DNA from: Saccopteryx bilineata
Taxonomy: Eukaryota; Chordata; Mammalia; Chiroptera; Emballonuridae
Assembly: GCF_036850765.1 (NCBI RefSeq)
Contig: NC_089490.1
Span: 105,146,574 to 105,210,573, forward strand
Reading direction: 5' to 3'
DNA length: 64,000 nt
Position numbers and translations under genes: made by a program. Of this stretch, positions 24,401 through 36,400 are shown in pieces. Each line of letters opens with the position of its first letter. The stretch's first letter is position 1. Below the pieces are notes generated by a model. It was not told the origin of the DNA. It made no database searches and saw nothing but the letters and a program-made list of their open reading frames with translations.

Positions 24401-27400
24401 CTTCTTCCCTCTCTAGATACCACTGTTGGCGTGTTCCATCTACGCTCCCCACTGGGACAGTATAAACTGACCTTCGACAAAGCCAAAGAGGCCTGTGCAA
24501 ATGAATCTGCAACCATGGCAACCTACAACCAGCTCTCCTATGCTCAGAAGGTGGGACCCCAGTTAGTGGGCACCATGCAGTCAGGGCCTGCTGGGGAGGA
24601 GCTACAGGCTCTTCTTTACAGGGGGACACTCAGGCTGTTGCCTTCTTGGAGGGGAGTGCAGGAAGCTCCTGGAGCTATAATAACAATTTGTCACATCAAT
24701 TGGGTGTCTCCTACATGTCAGGCACTGTGAAGGGTAGTTTTTTGACATGACAGTCCATCCTTATAACATCCCTGGAGGTACAGATAGGGCAGCTGAGGCT
24801 CTGAAAGATCAAGTCATGTGTCCAGTGTGACTTAGCCAAGAAGTGGCAGAGCCAGTATTCAAATGTAGCTCTGACTCCAGAAGTCTGTTCTCAACCACGA
24901 CATTCAACTGCCAAGGTGGAGGCACAGACCCCAAGTGCACACCTCACAGCTGGAGACCTGACAGAGGTCAGTGACCACCTGCCTGGGGCCTCCCGGAACC
25001 CACAGAGCCGTCGAGTTTCTCTGGACTAGTTGGATTTCTCTGTGTCTGGAGGGGCTGAGAAGTGGGGGTGGGCCCAGCTCTCAGCCACAGCTCAGTAGGA
25101 AGTGGGCCTCTGACCAGAGCTATTTTCTCAGCCTCAAAAACCAGAAGTCCTGGCCATTTGGAAAGGCTAGCACCTTGGAGTTACCTAGCGATCACTCAGT
25201 AGGAGCAGAGGAGGTAACTGCCTACACGGTATAATTTTAGGACTCTACCTCCAACTTATATCACTACCAAATCTCACGACATTTCCTCACACCTGATGTT
25301 TCTTTATTGAGAAACAGAGCCTTTGCTGCCAGGACCCAGCATTGGAGGGCTGGAATTTCTGCTCTCTCGCTTGCGGGTTGTGTGGCCTTGATCAAGCCAT
25401 TGAAACCTCTGTCCTCCATGGCATGTTTGTATAAAGACTAAAGGTAATACGGCACAGTGACTGGCGTACAGTAGGAACTTGATTTTTAAGAGAGCTCTGA
25501 AGTAGACCGCCTGCGTTTGAATCTCAGCTCTGCTACGGGCTGGCTGTATGACTTTGGGTAACTTACTTAATTCCGCTTTACCTCCATTTTCTCGGTTATA
25601 TTATAGGAAAATTTTTTAAGTTCCTATCTCAAAGGGCTGATGTGAGGGTTAAAGGTCTTGACATGTGAAAAGTCCTTGGATCAGAACCTGGCCCAGATAA
25701 GTTCTTAATGTGTTATGATGATGATGTTGGTGATCATGGTAAGGGTGATGATTGATGATGATAGTGGCCAATTAGATGATGATCAGTTAGAGTTCTGCAA
25801 ATGCATAAGCAGAAGGATTTGCACCCAGGGGAAAATGGCTGAGACCAAATTCTGTCTAAAGAGCAGAGAGAGGAGAAATGAGTGTGAAGGACCCAGATAC
25901 CTGTGATAAAGAGAGGGCACCGCTTTCATCTATCCAATGGCTCAATCAACAAACACTTAATGAGTACCTACTATGTTATAGGCAGAGGGGTACCAGGCAA
26001 AATGAGCCATGACCCCTGACTCCATAGAGTTTACAGTCTGAGGGCAGAATCGGACATTAACCAAAGGACTCTGCGACAAATAAAGCTGCAGCTGACCCGT
26101 GGCCACATCTGTATCCCTGCAGGCCAAGTATCACCTCTGTTCGGCAGGGTGGCTTGAGAGTGGGCGGGTTGCCTACCCCACAGCCTTCGCCTCCCAGAAT
26201 TGTGGCTCTGGTGTTGTTGGGATAGTGGACTACGGGCTAAGAAACAACAAGAGTGAAATGTGGGATGTCTTCTGCTTCCGGATGAAAGGTAATTATCTCA
26301 GCTACACTTCAGATTCCAGGCCATACAGTGGCTGAGCCCTCCTCCGCCTGGCCGGCCAATCTCCAAGGAATGGGGTGGGCAGCCGAGCCACTGCCTCACT
26401 GGAGTGGGACCCTTTGTGCTCCTGCCTTCCAGATGTGAACTGTACCTGCAAGGTCGGCTACGTGGGAGATGGCTTCTCGTGCAGTGGGAATCTGTTGCAG
26501 GTCCTGATGTCCTTCCCCTCGCTCACAAACTTCCTGACGGTATGTACCATGTCTGCCCGTGTTCACCTCAGGGAAGGAGGGGTTGCCCCAAAGCAGGTAT
26601 CAGAGAGGTGAGTCCTTGAAAGAAGGCAAAGGCTCACAGTCATGGCTAAGAGCACGGGCTCTGGACCACACTGCCTGAATTTGAAGCTTGGGTTTGCCAC
26701 TTGTTGCATCACCTTAAAGTCGCTTTCTTCTCTGGGCCTCAGTTTTCTCATCTGCAAAATGAAGATGATGATGACAGCACTAACCTCACACAGTGAGAAT
26801 TAAATGAGTCAGTATTTATAAAGCGCTTAGACCTGAGGCCAGCACATGAAAAGTGCGATGTAGGGTTAGCTGGTGTTACTATCTCTGCACCTAGAGCATC
26901 TTCAGGGTCTGGTCTGCAGGAATGAGATGCTCTTTGGTCTTCACAGACAGGTTGGGACACAGTGAGCTAAGCCGGCCTGGTGATCGCCCTGTGAACCAAG
27001 CTGTGAACACGGTGTCAGCTTGTATTTTGCACTGCACTTAATGTCTTGTCCACGGTCCACCAGTTATATCCAATGAAGAGAAAGCCCCAACTGGAGAAGG
27101 ACTTGAGGTTGACTGATTAAAGATCTGAGCTAATAACAACAACAATAAGAAGAAAGCTAACATTTCCTGAGCATTTACTTTGCACTGAGCACTTTCAGAG
27201 CACTTTTCACTCAGTCCGCAGAATGTGAGCTCGATAAGGGGAAGGACTTTCTCTGCCTTGTGGCTTGTGTGTAGTGGATGCTCCATAAATCCTTGTTAGA
27301 AGGAATAGATCTTCATGCAACTTTATGAGGTCACTTCTGCTATTATTCTCATTTTGTAGATAAAGAAACTGAGGCTTAGCAAGGTCACGGACACAGCCAA

Positions 27401-30400
27401 CAAAAATAGACTAGGCATAAATATAAGGCCTTCAGGATCAGGGCAGAAGTTAGACCAAGGACCCCAAAATGGTGAATCTGTCCACAGACCAATGGACAGA
27501 GATCCATCTAACTGGTATAAAAATCAGGGTTACCATTAATACTCTAAAGATAATCACCCAAACCAACATTTCTGCTATGGGGGAGCTTGGCGTGTGACAG
27601 CATTTCAGAGAAAAGACAGCATCAGAATAAAACCCACTGGCTATGTGCCCTTCAGCAAATTAATTAACTTCTGTGGGCATTAGTAGTCCTGTCTGCCCAA
27701 TAACTAAGTTGAGCTGGGTAGTGTGATTTCTCATTAATTTGTTCAGTGAATATTCATTGAGCTTTTACTATGTGCTTGAGCTATATTAGTAAACAAAATA
27801 AACACACAGAATTAAGTAAACGGTATTGAATGCTGGAAGGTGATGTGTAGGGGAAAGTAGAGCAGGGAGGTGGGGTGGGGAGGGGAAGGACAGCACTAGT
27901 TTCCATTCTGCATAGAGTGATGAGGACAAGTGAGACATGCAGATCTGGGGGCAACAGATGAAAGGCAGGACTATCCCAGACTCATGGGAGCAACAGCGAG
28001 GAAGCCAGTGTGGCTGCAGCAGAGTGAGTGACAGAGAGGACAGCTGGGTTTGGGGTCAGAGGAGCTACAGTTGTCCAGTTTTGGGCCTCAGAGGTCATTG
28101 TAAGGACTTGGACTTTTCCTCTGTGTGAAGTGGGGGCCACTGCAGGGTTTTGACCATGGGAGACTTGAGATTTGATTTAACGTTTTAAAGGACTGTGCAG
28201 GCTGCCACGTTAAGAATGGTCTGTGCCGTGGCTGTGATTTAGGACCGCAGGATTCACTGAAGAAAGGAAAAGCATTCCTGAAAGTCTGTCAAGCTGCAGT
28301 CGGAAGCCCCTGAGTTGGGGCTAAGACCAGAACTATTCCCAGACAGGTGGTGGGATCCCCTCTGCCAGCCCAGTCCCTGCACACCGCGGGGCCATCTGAT
28401 CACTCCCTTCTTCTCCCCAGGAAGTGCTGACCTACTCCAACAGCTCAGCCAGAGGCCGGGCGTTTCTGCACCGCCTGACTGACCTGTCAATCCGCGGCAC
28501 CCTCTTTGTGCCACACAACAGTGGGCTGGGGGGAAATGAGGTAAGTTGGGTCTCTGGTGTCTGTGCTGTAAACTGATCCTTCTGAACAGTATCAGTTACC
28601 CATCACCACAATGCCATGTCACAGGGCACCTCAAAACTCAGTAGCTACATATTTATTTAGCTCTGACATCTGCCCATCAGCTGGAAGTGAGTTCTGGCTG
28701 TGGCCAGGCCTGCTCGCGTGTCTGAGACGGGCCGGCTGCCGGCGAGCTGATCTAGGCTGCCTAGTCCGGGCTCTGCGCGTTACAGGGCTCTCACCTCCAG
28801 CAGGCTAGCAGGGCAGGTTCTCACGGTGACGGCAGAACGTGGTCCTGCTAGCACTTTTCAAATCCCTGTCTGGTCACAGTGCTAACATGCCACTGGTGCA
28901 ATTAAGTCACACACTGAGCTCAGAGCAGAGGGGGAGGCCCTCAGAGTTACATGGCAAAGGTCAAGGATACAGGGAGGGCTGAGGAACCAGAGCCACGGTG
29001 CAGCCAGCCCACCGCACCACGCCTCAGCACGCCAGGGCACAGAGGGGTGGCCCTGTTCACTCAGCCCTCCCGCCAATGGGTGTCCTGCAGGTCCTGAGGG
29101 CCCCAGGCCCCTCCCACCCACCCCCAGGGCTGAGTGGAGCATCTTCTCTGCCCACTCATTACCCACTCAAGACCCACTATTCCCAGGACACCACTGGGAA
29201 GCTCTGCCTAGATCATAAGGATGACTCTCAATGCCACATCCCAGCTAGAAGGGAACCTCTGGCTGAGCCCAGACAACCAAAAGCCTGAGAAAAACTTGAC
29301 CTTTCCTGATGACCACACGAGGCCACAAGGCAGAAAAGCCAAGGCCATGAGAAGTGATGATATTTTTCCTGTGTCATCCTATCATCAAAAAGAAAAAATA
29401 TTGCTTGGCCTGTAGAGACAACTCCCATGCTTCTCCCTCCCCCGCAGACGCTGTCTGGGCGGGACATTGAGCAGCACTTCTCCAACATCAGCATCTTTTT
29501 TTACAATGACCTTGTCAACGGTACCACACTGCGAACTCGGCTGGGAAGCCAGCTGCTCATCACCTCCGGCCAGGACCCGCGCCAACTGGTACGGAAAGCC
29601 TCCTGGGCTCACTAGAACTGGAGATAATGCATGCAAAGCTCCTGGCATACAGTAGGTGCTTAATAGATAGCAACTATTCGAATGTGAAAGGATACTCTAA
29701 ACCTGCAGCATGGGGTAGGACTAGCTGCACACCACACTGTTAGGATGCCATTGCCTCTTAGGAAATAAGCCATTAGTGACTCCCAGCCTCAGTAGCCAAT
29801 ACTGAGGAACTATGAATGAAACCACTTTAAAGCTGTCTGATTCATCACCTTTGTCTCTGTCAGTGTCAGCCTGTCCCAGATGTTAACCTGTGAGTCTTGA
29901 AGTCAAATGACCCTGCTATGAAACTACTTCTGCCACTTGCTAGATATAGGAACTTAGACAAGCCATCTAACTTCCTCTGTGTCCCAACCTCCTCACCTGA
30001 AAAATGGGGACAATGATGGGATGTGTTGATGTTGATGGTGACAGTGACGATAGTGGTATTATTTTGTCAATGGTGATCATGGTGATAGTGTTGAGGTGAT
30101 GGTACTGATGTTGATGATAATAGTGGTGGTGATATTAATGGTGATGGAGATGGTTAATATTTTTAAGATTTCATTTATTGACTTATTAGAGAGAGGAGAG
30201 AAAGGGGGTGGGGGAGGAGTAGGAAGCACCAACTCATAGTAGTTGCTTCCCACATGTGCCTTGACCGGGCAAGCCCCGGGCCTTGAACTGGTGACCACAG
30301 CATTCCAGGCCGATGCCTTATCCACTGCGCCACCACAGGTCAGGCTGGTGATGGTTATTTTGATGATGATGATGGTGGCGGTGATGGTTATAATATTAGA

Positions 30401-33400
30401 CAAGGTGGTGGTGGTGGTGGTGGTGGTGGTGGTAATGATGACCATGACAACCATGATATCAATCATAGGCTTTTGTGGGAATTCAGTGAGTCAAGGATTG
30501 TGATGTGTGAGAACAGTGTCTGGCATATAGCAAATGTTAAGTATTACTTTCTAATTTTTACCTAATAAAAGATTTCTATTAATAAGATCAGCATTTTAGA
30601 CCAGTGCTTATCACAATTTAACAGGCACTTAAGTCAGCTGCAACCTGTTAAAATGCAGGTTGTCATTCAGCAGGAGGAGTGTGGGGCCTCAGGTCTGTGT
30701 CTCCAGTGCACCCACAAGCCAGTGGGTCACATTTTGATCAGCAAGGGATTAGATCACTTAAAAATGTTTTTCTACAGTGTGGTGTGATGTTCACAGCAAT
30801 GGATCTGGGGCCAGAGGCATGGGTGACCTTGGACAAACCATTTTCCTCCTGAACCCTCACCTATTGGACAAGTAGACTGGACAGATGACCCCTTAGCTTC
30901 TCTGAAGCTCTCAGATCAGTTGTTTGCACGAGGGCAACTCATGTGTTCTGGGCTGTCCAGATGGTGAGCAGCGTCCTGTGCTGCCTATTGGAGATAGGCC
31001 TGAAACGCAAGCTCTGAGACCCTAGGCAAAAAGAACAACTTGCTTCCATGGAAGGGCCACCATATGGGGAGAAAGAGCCAGGTGACCACCGATCTCCATC
31101 GGCCCTCTCCTCATTTCCCTAGGAGACCAGGTTTGTTGACGGAAGAGCCATTCTGCAGTGGGACATCTTTGCCTCCAATGGGATCATTCATATCATTTCC
31201 AGGCCTTTAAAAGCACCTCCTGCCCCAGTGGTGAGTATCCAGGCTTCCTGAAGAGGAGCCAGGAGGAGCCCAATGTCCAATCTCCAAGAGACAAACTTGC
31301 TGGAAGCTCTAAACACCCCTCCCCTGGAGACTGGAGGAGCCTCCCCCCAGCATGTGAGCTGGCCTCGGAGATGCCTGGCCCTGGTTCATGTTGCCCCCAC
31401 TCCTGTGCATTAGCAAAACAACACCTGTCACCATTAATGCTTGTAAATGAAAGGGACAGGGTGGGCCAACAGAGAAACCACTGGAAGGGGAGTGAGAAAT
31501 CCTGAGCCCCTCCACTTAAGAGCTGTGTGACCTCGAACAGGTCCCAGAACATCTCTGAGCCCCATTTTGCTTACCTACACAATTGGGGTCATAATGCCTT
31601 CCTCCCCGAGCTCTTGGGAGGACTGAGTTAATATAAAATAACTAGGACAGTCCCTGCCACACGGTACATGCTATGTAAGAGTTGGGTGGTTGGTGTTGTT
31701 CGTATCCTAACTTTGTTTAAAAGTATGAGGGAAGGGTGAGCACAGCGATGCTGGAAGTTCCACAGCACAGGAGGTGAGTGCACAAGTTCCAAAGTCAAGC
31801 TGGCCTCAAAGCCCAGCTCCACCACTCACTGGCTGTGTGATATCAGGCAAAAGCTTAACCTCTCTGTGCTTTGGTTACCTCATGTAAAAATGGAAACAAT
31901 ATTGATATTGTCCCTATCTCTCCAGGCCACATTTAAATGGATTATTTCATGTAAGGGGCATAGAACAAACTCTGGCAGTAGTTAAGGGCAGGTACATGTT
32001 AACCATTTTATCATTAACTTTATCCCAACTTGCTCCAAGATGGCCAGGCCGGCAAGAACGGGATTGGCTCCAGAAAACACCCCTCTTCGGGAAAGTCACC
32101 CGATTTCAGTACCTATCCCTCCCCTTTCTGTGTTCAGACTTCAGTCCACACTGGCTTGGGAACAGGGATTTTCTTTGCCATCATCCTGGTCATTGGTGCC
32201 ATCGCTTTAGCTGCATATTCTTACTTCCGACTAAACAGAAGAACAATTGGCTTCCAGCATTTTGAGGTAAGAATGAGAGAAATGGGAACCTGGTGTTGAG
32301 GATTCTCTCTGCAGCCCAGCCTGGCCCCGGGCCACATCAGCTGGCTGGCTGCTTCCTGGAGGCCACCAGCTGCTGGGTGCATGCACGTAATTCCTGCCTC
32401 GGGGGTGGGGCCTCTGCTCCTAAGAGCAGCATGGCAGCAGAGAGCCCCTCTTCCAGGCTGAGACAGGGTTTGGTGAGGAGGGTGATGGGCCGCCAACAGC
32501 ACAGACCCTTCGCCTCTATACTCAGAAGTCAATGCACCAGGGCCCAGGAGGTGCGCTCGCCCTGGAGGGCTCACGAGACAGGTGCCCACCCTGACTAGCG
32601 TGGGCCTCGAGGCTCAGTGGGAGGTGGGGGACAGGGTCGGGACCTGCACAGTGGGGCCTCTCGCCGCAGCCAGTAAAACACGTTTCACCCTGTTTGAACT
32701 GTTGAGCCCACAGTCAGCGGTCTTGGCTGACCGTGGGGTGACACAGCAGCTGGGCACCCTCCTGGCCTGTCCTCTCCTCCACAGCTGCCTCCTCCAGACA
32801 AGCCCGTGTAGAAGCTCCAGGGCAAAGCTCAGAAACATGACTTTTAGCATAAGTGTACACGCTGCACAAATCCTTTGAAATTAAGTTTAAAAACAGGCAA
32901 AAACACTCCAGGATGATGGAAGTCAGAACAGCAGTTATGCTGGGTGGGACCGTGTAATGCAGGGGGGGGGGGGGGGGGGGGTGGAGAGTATTTCCTGAGA
33001 AGGGGGGAGATGGAGATGCCCTGTGTGTGGATTTGGGTGGTGGTCACTCCTGGGTGGACATTTTAAGAGGTGATGGAGCTGAACACTTAAGATTGGTGCA
33101 TGTTCAAGTACCATTTAAAAGAAAAAGGTCCCCAGGTAGAGGTAGGGGCGGGGTCTGCTTTACCGGCCCATTGGGATGAGATGCTCCTGCCCTGGGGACT
33201 CCCGGCTCTCAGCCCTGGTGCCTGTCTACCGAGCAGTCTGAAGAGGACATTGATGTCACAGCTCTTGGCAAGCAGCCGCCTGAGAACATCGCCAACCCCC
33301 TGTACGAGAGCGCGACCTCGGCTCCCCCAGAACCTTCCTACGACCCCCTCACGGTGAGTCTGCATCTCTCACCCAGGAACAGGTCCCCTGGGGCACCGGG

Positions 33401-36400
33401 GAACGACGTCTTTCAGCAAACCTCAGTGGGCAGCTTCAGACAAACAAGCCTACAAGCCGCCCTTGCAAGTGGAGGGTAGCCGTGTGGTTGTCAGTGCCCC
33501 TGGGTTCTTTCGGGTGAGTGATAGAAGCCCCGGCAATGAGAGGTAGGGGAGAGCCAGAGGTTCCCCACGCCAAGCTCATCATCAGGTGACACGTCACAAG
33601 AAGAAATGGGCTAAATTCTGCCACATTTATGAGATGGCTGCTACAAAATAAGACATGGAGCCTTTCTTTAAAACAGTGGTTCTCAATCTTTCTAATGCTG
33701 TGACCCCGCAATACACCAAAAAATAATTTTGGTGGCTACTTCATAACTGTAATTTTGCCACAGTTATGATTTGGAATGTAAATACCTGATATGCATTATG
33801 TATTTTCCGATGGCTTTAGGCGACCCCGCTGGGGTCGCGACCCACAGGTTGAGAACCGCTGCTTAAAAAGGTGTTTCCTCTGGTTCTACTTTAAGCTTGT
33901 GTTGAGCTTGTTGGTTCAAGATGGTTCTGCCCGTTCTCAGAGCTGCTGCTCGCTTTGGGGGCTTTGTTCCCTTGACGAGCTCTTTTACATCAAGGGGTGT
34001 GTGCTCTGCCCTGGTTTTCTGAGAGGGGGGCGCTCATTTCTGGGTGATCCTTGAGCTTAGATGGGGCCTCTACTGACCTCAACCCAGGGGGACCCTGTGG
34101 CAGGGGACCCCATTCACACTCAGTGTGGAAGGTACACCCCACCTGTATTACCACGTCTGGACTGAGAAGCTGGGGATAAAATGTAATACTTCCTTTTATA
34201 TAAAGATAAAAACTGACAGCCATTGTGCTGAACGCCTTTTTGTACCTCAGCAGACTAAGCAGATGGCATTACTTGGGTCCAGGGAAAACATGTGGATCTT
34301 AGCTTGTGTGGGTCTAGCACCTTCCTGCAATAGTAACCAAAGCCAGAGAGCTAGAAGCATTGTCTCTTGTGTGGACATATGCTGTCCGTTCCCACACTGT
34401 ATTATGGCTGTTGAGTTTTTGTAAGTTGCACTGAAACAACACAAAATATTTCATTGCATCATTGTAAGCTTGGATAGTACGATAGATGTTACTTTTCTGC
34501 AGTGAACCCAACAAATCCCTTGTGGTTTTTCTGAGTGCCTCTGGTAGCAGGTGTACTATCATTGCAACAGCCTGAAAAGTAGCCAGATCATAAATCCTAT
34601 TTTGTTTTTTAATCAAACCTGTGTAAGTGTTTCTATTCCAAATTGCAAGGGTAAGTTTGGCTAGATTGCATTTATTAATATTTTATTTCTGCAAGCATTA
34701 TGTTGAAATCAACCTCATTTGAAAAGCAGAGGAGAAAAAGTGGCCCACCCTGTTCAGTGTGCTCCATGCTTTCTCAGCACTGTGCACAAGATATTCACCT
34801 GAGGCAGGTGAGGGAGTATCCTAGGTGCAGGACCAGCTAGAGTTTGTACTCAGACCAGGTGACAAAAACGTTCCAGTAACAGGAATCCTAAGCCAACAGT
34901 GCCATCCCCAAAAGTGACATGCTAGAATCTCATGCCTTTAATATTGGGGGGGTGGGGGGGAGTGCCTATAGAATGTGTGTAGCGAACCCAGACAGCTTGA
35001 ACACATCCATTATGCCGGTTAACAAGGTCTGGGTGCTGATGAGAGCTAAAGACAGTGAAAAGCTTGGGGTGGCTGACCCCGGAGCATGGCTTCTGATGGA
35101 CTCCCAGATGCTCAAGGGCCACCCCTGGCTCAAGATGAACGTTCAACCTAAAGGGAGTTTTATAGTAATCAATATGAATAGTCACTCTTTGTGGGGTGCA
35201 TATACCTTCCTTAATGTAGTATCTAATTTAATCCTCACACCTATTAGCATTCTTGATAGATGAGGAAACTACAGCAGAGTTTAGGTGATCTGTCCCGGGC
35301 ACAGGAGTTTCCAACAGCAGTGACTGTCCCCAGAACAGGGGCCTTCAGTGCCACACTGTACTTTAGGCTTCAAGGGAGGAAAAAGTTTTCCTTCAACCCT
35401 CTTAGGATTCCTGGCTGGGTCTGAAAAGTGAACTGACAAAGAGATTCACAGAGAAAAAGCATACAAATTGTACTGAATGTCTGCATGTAAAATGAGAGGC
35501 TTCACAAGAGAATGAAGACCCGAAGCAGTGACCAGAGCAGGAAGAGTGTCTGCCTTTTAGACAGAGAAACGATATATCTGTGAAGAACTGACAAGACAAA
35601 GAGGTTTGGGGGGGGTCCTTAGGTGAAGAAGTAACTGGGAAGATTCAGTCACTTCAACAAGGTTTGTTTGTCCTGATTTCCTGGCCCCAAATTTCTCATC
35701 TCTGGTGCTAAGATCGTCATCTTTCCTCCCAGTACAAGGAGGGGACCTTCCCATGGGAGTTCTATGACCTGTTTCAGAGAAGATGGAGGAGGGAGTGGAA
35801 GAGTTCAGAGTGACCTTCCTGCTTCTGCTGGCTTTTTTTTTTTATTCCTCCCATTTAAGAAATTTAATACGCCAAGGTGCCATAGTTTGGAGTAGCATGT
35901 CCTGAACCCCATCTAGGCCTCTGACCAATGGCCAAAAGAAATGCACAACCGCCTGACCAGGCAGTGGCGCAGTGGATAGAGTGTCGGACTGGGATGCGGA
36001 AGGACCCAGGTTTGAGACCCCAGGATAACCAGCTTGAGCATGGGCTCATCTGGCTTGAGCAAAAAAGCTCACCAGCTTGGACCCAAGGTCACAGGCTCGA
36101 GTGGGGGGTTACTCAGTCTGCTGAAGGCCCGCGGTCAAGGCACATATGAGAAAGCAATCAATGAACAACTATGGTTTCGCAACAAAAAACTGATGATTGA
36201 TGCTTCTCATCTCTCTCTGTTCCTGTCGGTCCCTCTCTATCCCTCTGACTCTCCTCTGTCCCTCTAAAATAAATAAATAAATAAAAAATAATTAAAAAAA
36301 AAAAAAAGAAATGCACAACCTGGCCCTGACTGGATGGCTTGGTTGGCCAGAGCATCATGCTGAATGAAGCACAGAAGTTGTCAGTTCGATCCCCAGTCAG

